A stretch of DNA of 64,000 nucleotides, taken from positions 2,294,001 through 2,358,000 of the forward strand of contig NZ_CP194902.1 of the NCBI RefSeq assembly GCF_051027545.1, in the 5' to 3' direction. Source of the DNA: Methylocaldum sp002005105. Lineage in GTDB: Bacteria > Pseudomonadota > Gammaproteobacteria > Methylococcales > Methylococcaceae. The notes below the pieces were generated by a model. The model did no database searches. It saw only the letters and a list, made by a program, of their open reading frames with translations, and was not told the origin of the DNA. Position numbers and translations under genes: made by a program. This document shows positions 1 through 8,502 of this stretch, piece after piece. The first letter of the stretch is position 1; every line of letters starts with the position of its first letter.

Positions 1-464
1 GAGAACAAAAATGCGGATTCGCGGTTGAGCACTTCGCGAAGCTTTTCCGGCAACAGGGATCGGGCCTCGACGACATTGATGCACCAGATCGCAGCATCCC
101 GGTCGTAATATTGCTCCTCGGCAGTGGCAAAATGCACCGCGACCTTAGGCGAAATGGTCCAATCCAGAAGGCGGGTCGGTAAGCCGTAGTGCTGAGCAAC
201 GGCCAACTGCACCCAGAGCGTTTCCGCCGGTATGGATCCGGGCTCCGCATATTTCCGGAAGCCCCGCAACATCGGCTTCTCGACGTTGATGTAATCACCC
301 CCGAGCCGCAACAGGCTGTTTTCGAGTCCCCAAGAGGCGTCGGCCAAGCCTCGGTAGACGAGATCCGATCGATAACGTTGAAGAGCATTTTTCGGGATGT
401 CGTACAGAGCCCGCATCAGCTCGGACCAATTCGCAACTCGAATGTCGTTCATGACGTTTTCCAT
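1..464 (-). CDS. FRG domain protein, 3' end cut by window edge
   Basis: An open frame runs off the left edge, and 154 codons are visible. The translation holds a YRG motif (about residues 37-39) and the block QHYGLPTRLLDWT (residues 91-103), the two hallmarks of the FRG domain. This domain has no settled biochemical role and is often found in accessory or defence-linked genes. An in-frame stop lies at 486-488, so ATG 464 is the first possible start. ATG 452 is preceded by GGAAA and could be the true one. No neighbouring gene is co-oriented within 400 bp. The family call is firm; the function is unknown. Confidence 0.85.
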   Translation of the reverse strand, partial: MENVMNDIRVANWSELMRALYDIPKNALQRYRSDLVYRGLADASWGLENSLLRLGGDYINVEKPMLRGFRKYAEPGSIPAETLWVQLAVAQHYGLPTRLLDWTISPKVAVHFATAEEQYYDRDAAIWCINVVEARSLLPEKLREVLNRESAFLF

Positions 465-594
465 GTCGGGGGGAGCAGGCGATGGTCAAGAGATATCGAT
501 TCGTATCGTAGAGCACATTCTAGTTCGATGTACCGACTATGGGGTACACTTCCTTACGCCCATCTTGCAGATCGCTTAGGGCACCTTGGTGTAG

Positions 595-621
595 GGCGCA
601 TTAGCTTTAGCGTAATGCGCC
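595..621. repeat. REP-like palindrome 1
   Basis: Perfect 9-bp arms, GGCGCATTA and TAATGCGCC, flank a 9-nt loop. The form matches widespread extragenic REP-type palindromes. Such repeats can be moved by RAYT transposases, and one is encoded at 59761-60717, but a link between the two is only inferred. Confidence 0.6.
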
Positions 622-642
622 GAATGGGACGGCTCCCCATGC

Positions 643-671
643 GGCGGAATACGCGAGTACGCTACTCCGCC
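643..671. repeat. REP-like palindrome 2
   Basis: Arms GGCGGA and TCCGCC, with further imperfect pairing inward (AATACGCG against CGCTACT), lie 21 bp after the first palindrome. The spacing and similar design suggest a paired REP unit. Confidence 0.5.
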
Positions 672-898
672 CTATACCAGCTTCGACAGGGCTCAGGACA
701 CGCATCGTTCTTCGCAGGCCCAGCCCATCCTATACCGGCCATCATTGGAAAGCGGAAAGCCGCACAAAACAGGATTCCACTAAACGGCCGGAACAATAGC
801 ATGCCGCGCTTGTGTATACTCTACGAAGCAGCAAGATGCGTGTGTCTCAACGGGGGGAATCCGGATGGCTGCTCTGTTGGTCGCAAAACACATCTCTT

Positions 899-2182
899 TT
901 ACTGAGCCGCGCTCGAAACAAGCTCTTCCTCCACCGGCTCCATAGCCTCCCCGGACGGATTCTGCTCGATCTGAGCGACCACTTCGCTGGAAGCGAACAT
1001 CAATCCGTTGCGATAGTAATGGCAGGCGGCGGCGAAGTCGTTTTGCTGATGCAGCACGTCACCCAAGAGCTGGTAGGCTTCGACGCTGGGTTCCACGTTG
1101 AGGCTTTTTTCCAGGTAGTCTTTGGCCTTATTCCAAAGCTTGCAGTGGATGGCGAGTTTGCCCAGTACCCTGAACAGAACGGCATCTTTCGGATGCGGTC
1201 CCAGCCAGGTTTCCGCATGCTTGAGCTGCTTTTCCCGGTCGGATAGCTGGATGCAACCGTAGAGAACTAGAAGGGTCTCGTCCCACTCGTCGCCGAGAGC
1301 GCGGCGCAGCTCGTCCTCGATTTCCTCGCCGGCACCGGCTTCGATCATGGCGGCGAAATAGAGGGACTGAATTCCCGTGGATGCGCGAATGTGCTCGGGA
1401 ACGGTCGCCCAAACCTCCCGCAAGGCGGTAACGTCGCGAGATTCGGATTTTTGTCTGATCAGAGCGCTGTAGGTTTCCGTTTCGAGCAGTTTGACCTCCG
1501 CTTCCATCAAAACCTTGTTCTTGTGCAAGGCGGGAAGCAGGCTGCGCAAACTTTCCCAATCTTCCATTTGGGCATAGGCTTGGTGAGTCAGCCTCAAGAC
1601 AGCGGCGTGGCTCGGGGCGATCTTGTTCAGATGAGTCAGAGACTCCAACGCTTCCTCGAATTGCTTGTTGGACAACTGCAATTCCGCGCGGGTCAGGCCG
1701 ACCGCTAGCTCCGACTCGGGCGCGATTTCACGGGCCAGCTTCAAATATTCGTCCCGCTGTTCGACGGCGCCTCGTGCATGTGCGGCCCGTGCGGCGGTCA
1801 GATAGTTGATGAGCGGCGCGCCGCTGTCTGCGGCATGGCGGATCAGATTCCGCTCCGCCTTCTCCCAATTGCCCTCGGCCGTTTCGATGAGCCCTGTGAT
1901 CAAGGCTTCCTGGGAACGCTTGTTACGAAGTTCGCCACCGCGCTTTTTGAGGACTTTGGGAATGCTCATCGCCTGCAAGACGACGCGGACCAAAAAGTAG
2001 AACAGAACGAAAGCGACGATCAAAGTGACCAGGATCACGAGTAGCGAGGATTCCAGCACCCAGCGATCGTAGCCGATGATGACATAGCCCGCGTCGCCGG
2101 CGATCAATCGGCGGTGAACGAAAAAGCCCACTCCGACGGCGATCGAGACGGCGATCAGCACATAGATGAAGGCTTTTTTCAC
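899..2182 (-). CDS. hemY: HemY-type TPR membrane protein
   Basis: 427 aa. Two N-terminal membrane helices (roughly residues 3-20 and 40-65) are followed by a long helical, TPR-like region that would face the cytoplasm. This is the gammaproteobacterial HemY of the hemCDXY cluster, not the protoporphyrinogen oxidase that shares the name in Gram-positives. Its exact step in heme formation is not settled. The GTG start at 2182 overlaps the TGA of hemX (GTGA), which argues for coupled translation. A longer frame upstream lies wholly inside hemX and is not preferred. It is the last gene of the cluster, and no clear terminator is seen after it. Confidence 0.88.
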   Translation of the reverse strand: MKKAFIYVLIAVSIAVGVGFFVHRRLIAGDAGYVIIGYDRWVLESSLLVILVTLIVAFVLFYFLVRVVLQAMSIPKVLKKRGGELRNKRSQEALITGLIETAEGNWEKAERNLIRHAADSGAPLINYLTAARAAHARGAVEQRDEYLKLAREIAPESELAVGLTRAELQLSNKQFEEALESLTHLNKIAPSHAAVLRLTHQAYAQMEDWESLRSLLPALHKNKVLMEAEVKLLETETYSALIRQKSESRDVTALREVWATVPEHIRASTGIQSLYFAAMIEAGAGEEIEDELRRALGDEWDETLLVLYGCIQLSDREKQLKHAETWLGPHPKDAVLFRVLGKLAIHCKLWNKAKDYLEKSLNVEPSVEAYQLLGDVLHQQNDFAAACHYYRNGLMFASSEVVAQIEQNPSGEAMEPVEEELVSSAAQ

Positions 2183-3408
2183 GGCTGTGCTCCCGCAGGT
2201 TGTGCCTCGCCGGATTGCCTTTCCCCAGTGGCCTTCGTCTCGGCCTGCTCGGCTTCCAGACGTAGCTTTTCGATGTTCCGCAAGAGAGTTAACGACTTGC
2301 TGATATCCGGGAATGGCATGCGAATCGGCTGGTCCGCCAGTGCGCTGATTTCCGCGGCGACCTCCTGGGTTTTTTTCGCGTCGGGATCGAAGTGCTCGTT
2401 CAGCCACTCGCGCGCGGAGGCCAGATTGGCTTTGTACATCTCTTCGTCGCCTCGGAGGAGCGCCGCTCGGCCCGTTTCCAGCTTGAGCAGCAGAACTTGA
2501 CGTAGCGCCTCCGCCTGTTCCGGATGGAGAACGGCATTTACCGGCCGATCGGTGCGGCGTATCGTTACCAGGTCCTTGATATTGTCCAGCGCGGAACCGA
2601 GCGGCCCTTCACCTTCAGCCCCCGCGGCGGGTTCGGCCGTTTCGGGGGTGTCGTCGTGTTCGCTGACTTTGCCCGCATGGGGTAAGAACAGGGGAATATC
2701 CTTGGCCTTGCTTTCAAGAGCCAGCAGTCTGGAGGAAAGTCCTACGATATCCGGAGCGTTGAGCCGCCGGAGAGTTTCGATTTCCTCGGCCAACGCTTCC
2801 CGGACTTTGAACACCGCCGGATCGCCGCTGTCGTGCAGGCGCTGGTCCGCGGCCTCCATGGCAGCAATTACGGCTTTCACGTCGCCGATCAGGTGAAGTT
2901 TTTGGTTGGCGATGCTCAGAAGGTACTCGGCGTCCGCTACCAACAAATCGCCACGGGTCTTGTTGAGCTGTCGTTGGATGCGCTGAACCGATTCATTCAG
3001 TTCGTTCCGCGTCAGGTTCAATCTCTCGTTGAGCTGGGCGGACTGATCGCCGATCAGCCGCTCGAATTTTGAATCCTCCGTCGTCACCTGGGATTGAAGG
3101 GTGGCGAGCTGGGAGTGCAGTGTGGCCATCTCGGATTGCATCGCGCTCAACTGCCGCGTGAACTCCATGATTTGCTGGTCCTTGCTGGTCAATTGGCCGC
3201 CCAGACCTTCCTGCTTGGAGCGTAGCTCTTGAAGAAAGTACCAGCCTCCGGCGGTAAGACCCAGTATGCCGAGCAAGATGAGATAACCGATCCACGCGAA
3301 GCTGCGGGATTTCTTGGGGGGCGCGGCAGATGTCTTTACGGCCTCGGTTTCCGCTCCATTGGCGGGCTGGCCGGTGGACGACATCAATTCGTTATTTACG
3401 TCAACCAA
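2179..3408 (-). CDS. hemX: HemX family membrane protein
   Basis: 409 aa. A short Ala/Ser/Pro-rich cytoplasmic N-terminus leads to one membrane helix (about residues 38-58), then a long coiled-coil-prone region (about 60-160) rich in Gln, Leu and Glu. This is the HemX family (PF04375). It is often labelled uroporphyrinogen-III C-methyltransferase, but no methyltransferase domain is visible. It lies between hemD and hemY on the same strand and overlaps hemY by 4 bp. A role in organising the porphyrin enzymes at the membrane is suspected from context only. Confidence 0.88.
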   Translation of the reverse strand: MVDVNNELMSSTGQPANGAETEAVKTSAAPPKKSRSFAWIGYLILLGILGLTAGGWYFLQELRSKQEGLGGQLTSKDQQIMEFTRQLSAMQSEMATLHSQLATLQSQVTTEDSKFERLIGDQSAQLNERLNLTRNELNESVQRIQRQLNKTRGDLLVADAEYLLSIANQKLHLIGDVKAVIAAMEAADQRLHDSGDPAVFKVREALAEEIETLRRLNAPDIVGLSSRLLALESKAKDIPLFLPHAGKVSEHDDTPETAEPAAGAEGEGPLGSALDNIKDLVTIRRTDRPVNAVLHPEQAEALRQVLLLKLETGRAALLRGDEEMYKANLASAREWLNEHFDPDAKKTQEVAAEISALADQPIRMPFPDISKSLTLLRNIEKLRLEAEQAETKATGERQSGEAQPAGAQP

Positions 3409-3477
3409 TGCTGTATCCCCGTAGTATTGAACCTTAATAGCTTTTATTGGAGAAAGGACTCGAAATCAGCGGGCCGA

Positions 3478-4302
3478 TTATCGGCTGGCCTGGCGGTCTT
3501 GAGCGGTTCTCTTCGTTTCGACATGACGAATTATCGTCTCCGCTATGGCTTGATCGCAGGCCGGCTCCGCACTGATCACATGACGCCAGCCTTGATCGCG
3601 AGCCAGTTTTTCGACGCGCGAGCCGAGCACCACGAGCGGGGTATGCTCGGCGAACTCGTGTATGGCCTCGCCCAAGAGCTGCGTAAGATTATTCAAAGCC
3701 TCTCCGCTGGTGATGGTTACAATGTCGATACCGCCTTGGCGCCTCAGGTCAATCCAATAACCGATATCCGTCGCGGGAAGAATTCTGCGATAAACTTCCG
3801 CGTAGGCAACTTCCGCACCACGCGCCCTGAGTGTTTGCGCAAGATGCTCCCGTCCGCCTTCGCCCCGGACGATCAATATCGATTTGCCGGATACATCAGT
3901 CATTTCCGGCGACGCCAAGAGCGACTCGCTATTAAACTGCGGTTTAGGTATCAGGTCTACCCGAATTCCGGCCTTGGTAAGCGCTTCCGCAGTAGTCTGG
4001 CCGATAGCCGCGATTCGCGCCGGCCGCGGCGGATTGAACGACCCGCCATGAATCGCCAGAGTGAAGCGGACGGCGTTGGGGCTCGCGAATATCAACCAAT
4101 CCCACCGGTCTTGCCGCGACAAAAGTTCCGCCGCTGCGGTAGGATCGCCGACAGCGACGATTTCCAGCAACGGCAGCCTCATTGCATGGCCGCCGGCGGC
4201 TTCAATTAGAGCGCACAGGCCACCGGCTTGTTCCCGCGGTCGGGTGACCAATATGCCTATGCCGGCTAGAGGGGCATTCGTCGAGCTTGCCATGTCAGGC
4301 AT
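3478..4302 (-). CDS. hemD: Uroporphyrinogen-III synthase
   Basis: 274 aa. Closes and isomerises hydroxymethylbilane to uroporphyrinogen III, the branch-point of heme, siroheme and cobalamin. The N-terminus carries the ILVTRPREQA block typical of HemD. Further in, SPNAVRF and AAIGQTTAEAL are the usual conserved patches of the two-lobed fold. The ATG at 4302 overlaps the end of hemC by 8 bp; a second in-frame ATG lies at 4293. The overlap shows hemC and hemD are co-translated. Confidence 0.93.
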   Translation of the reverse strand: MPDMASSTNAPLAGIGILVTRPREQAGGLCALIEAAGGHAMRLPLLEIVAVGDPTAAAELLSRQDRWDWLIFASPNAVRFTLAIHGGSFNPPRPARIAAIGQTTAEALTKAGIRVDLIPKPQFNSESLLASPEMTDVSGKSILIVRGEGGREHLAQTLRARGAEVAYAEVYRRILPATDIGYWIDLRRQGGIDIVTITSGEALNNLTQLLGEAIHEFAEHTPLVVLGSRVEKLARDQGWRHVISAEPACDQAIAETIIRHVETKRTAQDRQASR

Positions 4303-5218
4303 AGAGTGCGTTCAAGATGCGATCGGCCCCGCGCGATAATAAATCTTCGGCCAAGGCTATCCCTAAAGCCTGCGGATCGGCGTAAGAACCTTCGATTTCG
4401 CCTTGAATCAGTGAACTTCCGTCAGGCGTGCCGACCAGCCCCCGCAGTCTCAGATGTTCCCCGGACAATTCCGCGTATCCGGCAATGGGCACCTGGCAGC
4501 CACCGTTCAGGCGCTCGTTGAGCGCTCGCTCTGCCGTGACGCAGATAGCCGTTTCCTCGTGGTGCAATGCTTTTAGACACTCGTTCAGCCAAATGTCATC
4601 CCGGCGGCATTCGATGCCGATGGCGCCTTGGCCGACCGCGGGGAGGCTGGTCTCAGTCGAAAGTATTTCCGTAATCCGATGGCTCAGGCCGAGCCGTTTC
4701 AATCCCGCTGCAGCAAGGATGATGGCGTCGTACTGCTCGGTCTCGAGCTTATTTAGGCGGGTGTCGACATTGCCCCGAAGATTGAGCGTTTCGCATTCGG
4801 GGAGACGGGCCTTGATCTGGCATTGCCGGCGAAGGCTGGAGGTACCGATCTTCGCGTGCGGAGGCAGCACATCGAAGGACGGGTAACGCAGGGAAACAAA
4901 AGCGTCGCGGGGATCCTCGCGCGGCAGAATGGCGGCGAGATGCAGGCCGTCGGGCAGTTCCGCCGGCACGTCTTTCATGGAGTGGACGGCCAGATCGGCC
5001 GTTTCTGCCAGCAGCCCCTCCTCCAGTTCCTTCACGAACAAACCTTTGCCGCCCACCTTGGCCAGCGGGGCGTCGAGCAATTTGTCGCCGCGCGTGACCA
5101 TTTTCACCAATTCGACTTCGATATCGGGGCATGCGGCCCTCAGGCGCGCCGCGACGTGTTCCGCCTGCCATACGGCCAGGGCGCTTTTGCGGGTGGCGAT
5201 GCGTATACGTTGTGGCAT
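4295..5218 (-). CDS. hemC: Hydroxymethylbilane synthase (porphobilinogen deaminase)
   Basis: 307 aa, normal for the family. Polymerises four porphobilinogen units into hydroxymethylbilane. It begins with RIRIATRKSALAVWQ, has the catalytic block HSMKDVP (Asp83), and has GGCQVPIAGY with Cys241, the attachment point of the dipyrromethane cofactor. It opens the hemC-hemD-hemX-hemY run and lies 38 bp after algR, so it may be read from the algZR transcript, as the synteny in pseudomonads suggests. Confidence 0.97.
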   Translation of the reverse strand: MPQRIRIATRKSALAVWQAEHVAARLRAACPDIEVELVKMVTRGDKLLDAPLAKVGGKGLFVKELEEGLLAETADLAVHSMKDVPAELPDGLHLAAILPREDPRDAFVSLRYPSFDVLPPHAKIGTSSLRRQCQIKARLPECETLNLRGNVDTRLNKLETEQYDAIILAAAGLKRLGLSHRITEILSTETSLPAVGQGAIGIECRRDDIWLNECLKALHHEETAICVTAERALNERLNGGCQVPIAGYAELSGEHLRLRGLVGTPDGSSLIQGEIEGSYADPQALGIALAEDLLSRGADRILNALYA

Positions 5219-5256
5219 CAGTATCGACCGTGCGTAAATTAAGCCATTGTATCAAA

Positions 5257-6018
5257 TCAGCCGTCCTCACCAATCGTAGCGAGTTGTTTTAGCTGGCTTC
5301 TTACGGAAGGCTGGTGCCGACGGCTTATTTCCAAGGTCTCGGGGATGCCGCGCAGACGAAGCGCCGTGCCGCCGGAGGACGATTTTTCCAGTGCGACGAT
5401 ATGGTCGATTGCCACCAAGGCGTTGCGGTGAATCCGAATGAAGCTCTTTCCGAATTCTTCTTCCAAAGACTTCAACGAATCGTCGATCAAGGTTTCTCCG
5501 TCGGGGGTCCTCACCGTCGTATATTTTTGCTCGGCGCGGAAATAAAGCACCGTGTCGACCGGAATCAATCGTATGTCGCCATGGCTGTGGATGCATAAAT
5601 GGCTACGGGTCGATTGTCCGGCAGGTAGGGCGGTCTCGAGTTTATTCCACGCGGTTTCGGTAAATCGTTCCGCCCTTCGCAAGGCGGCGGCCAGACGGTC
5701 CTTTCGCACCGGCTTGAGGAGATAATCGACCGCGCTGACCTCGAATGCCTCCAATGCATGTTCGTCGTAAGCCGTCGTAAAGACCACGGCCGGCGGCTGA
5801 GGCAATCGGGCGAGTTCGCGTGCGGTTCCGATGCCGTCGATCCACGGCATTCGGATATCCAGCAGAACCGCATCCGGCTGGATCTGAGCGGCGAGCCTCA
5901 AGGCCTGTTCGCCGTCGGCCGCTTCTCCGACGACGATCAATGACGAGTCGATCTCGCTGAGCAAATCCCGCAAACGGCTTCGAGCCGGCGCCTCATCGTC
6001 GGCGATCAGGATTTTCAT
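5257..6018 (-). CDS. algR: LytTR-family response regulator, AlgR-like
   Basis: 253 aa. An N-terminal receiver domain has acidic residues D7 and D8, phosphoacceptor D54 (LLDIRMP) and a conserved Lys (LLKPVRKDR). A C-terminal LytTR DNA-binding domain follows (about 145-250), with the typical FRAEQKYTTV and FIRIHRNALV blocks. It overlaps the kinase gene by 26 bp and precedes hemC, the arrangement known for algZ-algR-hemC in Pseudomonas. AlgR there controls alginate, type IV pili and virulence; the regulon here is unknown. Confidence 0.9.
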   Translation of the reverse strand: MKILIADDEAPARSRLRDLLSEIDSSLIVVGEAADGEQALRLAAQIQPDAVLLDIRMPWIDGIGTARELARLPQPPAVVFTTAYDEHALEAFEVSAVDYLLKPVRKDRLAAALRRAERFTETAWNKLETALPAGQSTRSHLCIHSHGDIRLIPVDTVLYFRAEQKYTTVRTPDGETLIDDSLKSLEEEFGKSFIRIHRNALVAIDHIVALEKSSSGGTALRLRGIPETLEISRRHQPSVRSQLKQLATIGEDG

Positions 6019-7156
6019 GATTTTTCGGAAGATAAGGAAAGACGATTCGAACTTGGTAGCAATTGTCGACCACGCTGGTGAGGAGGCGCGCCTCGCCCGG
6101 AAAACAGGCTTCGAGACGAGCGCGGAGATTGGCCAGAGCTATCCTTGCACCTTGGCGCGAGCGGCGCGCATCCGCTTCCGGCAGAGTGTTTTTTACCGTC
6201 AGAACGAGATGCCGTTTCGTGAGTTGACCGCCGATCTCCACTTTGCCGCCACGCTGAGACGGCTCGACGCCGTGATAAATCGCATTTTCCACCAGCGGCT
6301 GAATGCTCAGGGGAGGGATCAGTGCGTCCTCCGGAGCGTCCTTCAGACGCCAGTCGATGCGCAGACGTTCGCCGAGACGCTGCCGCTCGATGTTGAGATA
6401 TTGGCAAGTCAGGCCCACTTCGTCTTTCAGCGCCACCCATTTGGTCTCTTTCTTGAGTACCGCGCGGAACAACTCGGCCAAATCCAGCAGAAGTTCTTCC
6501 GCCATTTTCGGATCGTTCCGAGTGAGGCTGGCGATGGTGTTGAGACTATTGAACAGAAAGTGGGGGCGCATCCGCGCCTGTAGTGCATCGAGCCGGGCTT
6601 CACCTTCGGCCCGGATTTGCAGACGCCAGCGCGATTGGATATAGAGGTAACGCAGCCAGGCCGCCGTAATGAGACTGCTGGCCCCGAGAATTTTCAAATA
6701 GTAGACACCGTCGAGGTTTTCAAAGGAAATGGCATGTCCCGGATTCAACGGGCCGTCATGGCCTAGCCAGGCAATCAGAAATGTCGCGGTCTGGATGACG
6801 GAGAAGGTCGCCGCTCCGCACCAGAGGGCGTCTAGTCGGGCGAGCCGCGAGCGAATACTGCAAAGGACGACTCCGCTGGTCAGCGCGATCCAGACGATGA
6901 ACAGCGAGCGCAGCCCCAAGTCGGACCAGAAGCCGTAATCGGACGACGAATCGGCGAGCGTCAGAACGAAAGCCAGTAATTCGGCCGAAACGACTAGCAT
7001 CAGGGCGGTCGAGAGGCTGCAAAAGTCGGGAAGAAAGGACTCGGCCGCGCGGCTGGTCGCGGCCCCGGTACCGCGGATGGTCGGCGATGCTTCCCGTCGC
7101 CCGGGACTGTCCTTAGGCCGTATAGACTTCACTTGCTCGGTTTTCCGCCGCTGCAT
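5993..7156 (-). CDS. algZ: Sensor histidine kinase, AlgZ/FimS-like
   Basis: 387 aa. A membrane sensor region (several hydrophobic helices, about residues 45-175) is followed by the LytS/AlgZ-type kinase core. The phospho-acceptor box RPHFLFNSLNTIASL and the ATP-binding box PLVENAIYHG are both present. The ATG at 7156 is chosen; a TTG one codon earlier is also possible. It overlaps algR by 26 bp, so sensor and regulator are made together. No classical periplasmic sensor domain is seen, as is usual for this family. Confidence 0.88.
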   Translation of the reverse strand: MQRRKTEQVKSIRPKDSPGRREASPTIRGTGAATSRAAESFLPDFCSLSTALMLVVSAELLAFVLTLADSSSDYGFWSDLGLRSLFIVWIALTSGVVLCSIRSRLARLDALWCGAATFSVIQTATFLIAWLGHDGPLNPGHAISFENLDGVYYLKILGASSLITAAWLRYLYIQSRWRLQIRAEGEARLDALQARMRPHFLFNSLNTIASLTRNDPKMAEELLLDLAELFRAVLKKETKWVALKDEVGLTCQYLNIERQRLGERLRIDWRLKDAPEDALIPPLSIQPLVENAIYHGVEPSQRGGKVEIGGQLTKRHLVLTVKNTLPEADARRSRQGARIALANLRARLEACFPGEARLLTSVVDNCYQVRIVFPYLPKNHENPDRRR

Positions 7157-7557
7157 CAATGATCAATTGTCCGACGAATGTTCAAAAAGTCAGGCTGTGG
7201 AGTTTGTTGCTCCATAAGAGTGTAGAGGTCCCGGAAAAGCTTGCTGGAGGAAAACATCGGAATTTGCTGGATAAGTGGCTCGAAGCGGTCGAGAGGGGCG
7301 GTCGCAAGCGTCCTGAACGGCATTTGCGATAGGCTTGCGTGCTGCGTCCGAAACGATGGCGCACAGGCTCGCCTTGCTTTTGGATACACTCAGTCCAGTC
7401 GGCGCACTCGCCGCTTCCAAATAACACGATCAGGACGGCGAGGACTGCTCTGTGGTACCGTTATTGGGTTCCGCTATTTTTTACGGGCGTGCGGCACCTG
7501 GTGCCCAAGTGGCCCGTATCTTGCCTTTCGGAAAAATTTTTGTATCTTACGCGCGCT
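7157..7557. other. Divergent intergenic region, algZ / ABC exporter
   Basis: No convincing gene. The region separates the divergent algZ and ABC transporter operons, so promoters of both should lie here. A nested palindrome occupies 7483-7517: ACGGGC pairs with GCCCGT, and inside it GGCACC and GGTGCC flank a single T. It ends 40 bp before the ABC gene and could be an operator or leader hairpin. Confidence 0.5.
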
Positions 7558-8502
7558 ATGACTCAACTCATTCAAGTCGAACAACTTTATCGCTATTACG
7601 GCGATCACTGCGCCGTCAACAACGTTACGTTCAGCCTGGAAAAGGGCGAAATTCTGGGATTTCTAGGCCCCAACGGGGCGGGCAAGTCGTCCACCATGCA
7701 GATGATCTGCGGCAATCTCGCGCCTACCTCCGGGCAGATCCTCATCAACGGGATCGACATACTGGACAATCCCAAGGAGGCCAAGCGGGAGCTGGGCTAT
7801 TTGCCCGAAATACCGCCGGTTTATCGGGAGCTGACGGTGGACGAATACCTGGACTACTGCGGGAAACTGCATCAGATTCCCCGGGAAAAAATCCCGACAG
7901 CGGTCGATAGCGCCAAAGAGCGTTGCGGCTTGACCGACGTCGGCGAGCGATTGATCGGGAATCTGTCGAAAGGTTATCAGCAGCGGGTCGGTATCGCCCA
8001 GGCGATCCTGCATTCCCCGTCGGTCATCATTCTCGATGAGCCGACCGTGGGGCTGGACCCGATCCAGATCCGGGAGATTCGCGAACTGATCCGCGAGCTC
8101 GGCAAGCAGCACGGGATTATTCTCTCGACGCACATCCTTCCCGAAGTCCAGGAATCCTGCACCCGCGTGCAAATCATTCACAAGGGCAAGCTGGTGCTCA
8201 GCGACAGCATCGAGGGCCTGGAACAGCAGATGCGCGCGTCCAGCGTGGTGCTGGAAACCCGTTTAGGGGCCGATCTCATGAAGCTTTATGCCATCGACGG
8301 CGTTCAAAAGATCGACGACCTCGGCGAGCGGCGCTATCGAATCTTTCACGACAAGGACAAAAACCCGGCCGAACGGATCTCCGAAGCTGCGGTATCGCTG
8401 GGTTGGGGACTGCTGGAACTGACCCCCGAACGGCGCAGCATGGAAGAAATCTTCATAGACATCACCCAACACACTCCCGTTATGGAGGAGCAAGCCGCAT
8501 GA
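7558..8502 (+). CDS. ABC transporter ATPase, GldA-like
   Basis: 314 aa. Walker A GPNGAGKSS, signature LSKGYQQRVGIAQA and Walker B VIILDEPTVGLDP are intact, followed by the C-terminal extension usual for ABC-2 type exporters. The ATG at 7558 begins MTQLIQVEQLYRYYG, the natural N-terminus; the frame is open further upstream but that part has no family features. The stop overlaps the next start (ATGA). With the two following genes it forms a GldA-GldF-GldG type exporter, a set widespread outside gliding bacteria. The substrate is unknown. Confidence 0.9.
   Translation: MTQLIQVEQLYRYYGDHCAVNNVTFSLEKGEILGFLGPNGAGKSSTMQMICGNLAPTSGQILINGIDILDNPKEAKRELGYLPEIPPVYRELTVDEYLDYCGKLHQIPREKIPTAVDSAKERCGLTDVGERLIGNLSKGYQQRVGIAQAILHSPSVIILDEPTVGLDPIQIREIRELIRELGKQHGIILSTHILPEVQESCTRVQIIHKGKLVLSDSIEGLEQQMRASSVVLETRLGADLMKLYAIDGVQKIDDLGERRYRIFHDKDKNPAERISEAAVSLGWGLLELTPERRSMEEIFIDITQHTPVMEEQAA

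Larger units (their letters stand above)
465..898. other. Intergenic region with REP-like palindromes
   Basis: No convincing gene is seen between the FRG gene and hemY. The stretch holds two GC-rich palindromes (listed separately) and, at about 680-699, GCTTCGACAGGGCTCAGGAC. I recognise that string as resembling short dispersed palindromic repeats common in proteobacterial genomes. Reading frames here lack family features and look like shadows. Confidence 0.6.

Noticed and set aside
189..905. 238-codon plus-strand frame
   Set aside because: It lies antisense to the FRG gene and across REP-like repeats, has no family features and no ribosome site; a shadow.
7156..7389. 77-codon minus-strand frame ending in TGATG with algZ
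   Set aside because: The stop-start overlap is attractive, but third-position base use is unlike the neighbours, the start would be a rare codon without a ribosome site, and the product resembles nothing.
7392..7411. 20-bp string similar (18/20) to 23428-23447
   Set aside because: A match of this length is expected by chance in a GC-rich 64-kb window, and flanks do not agree.
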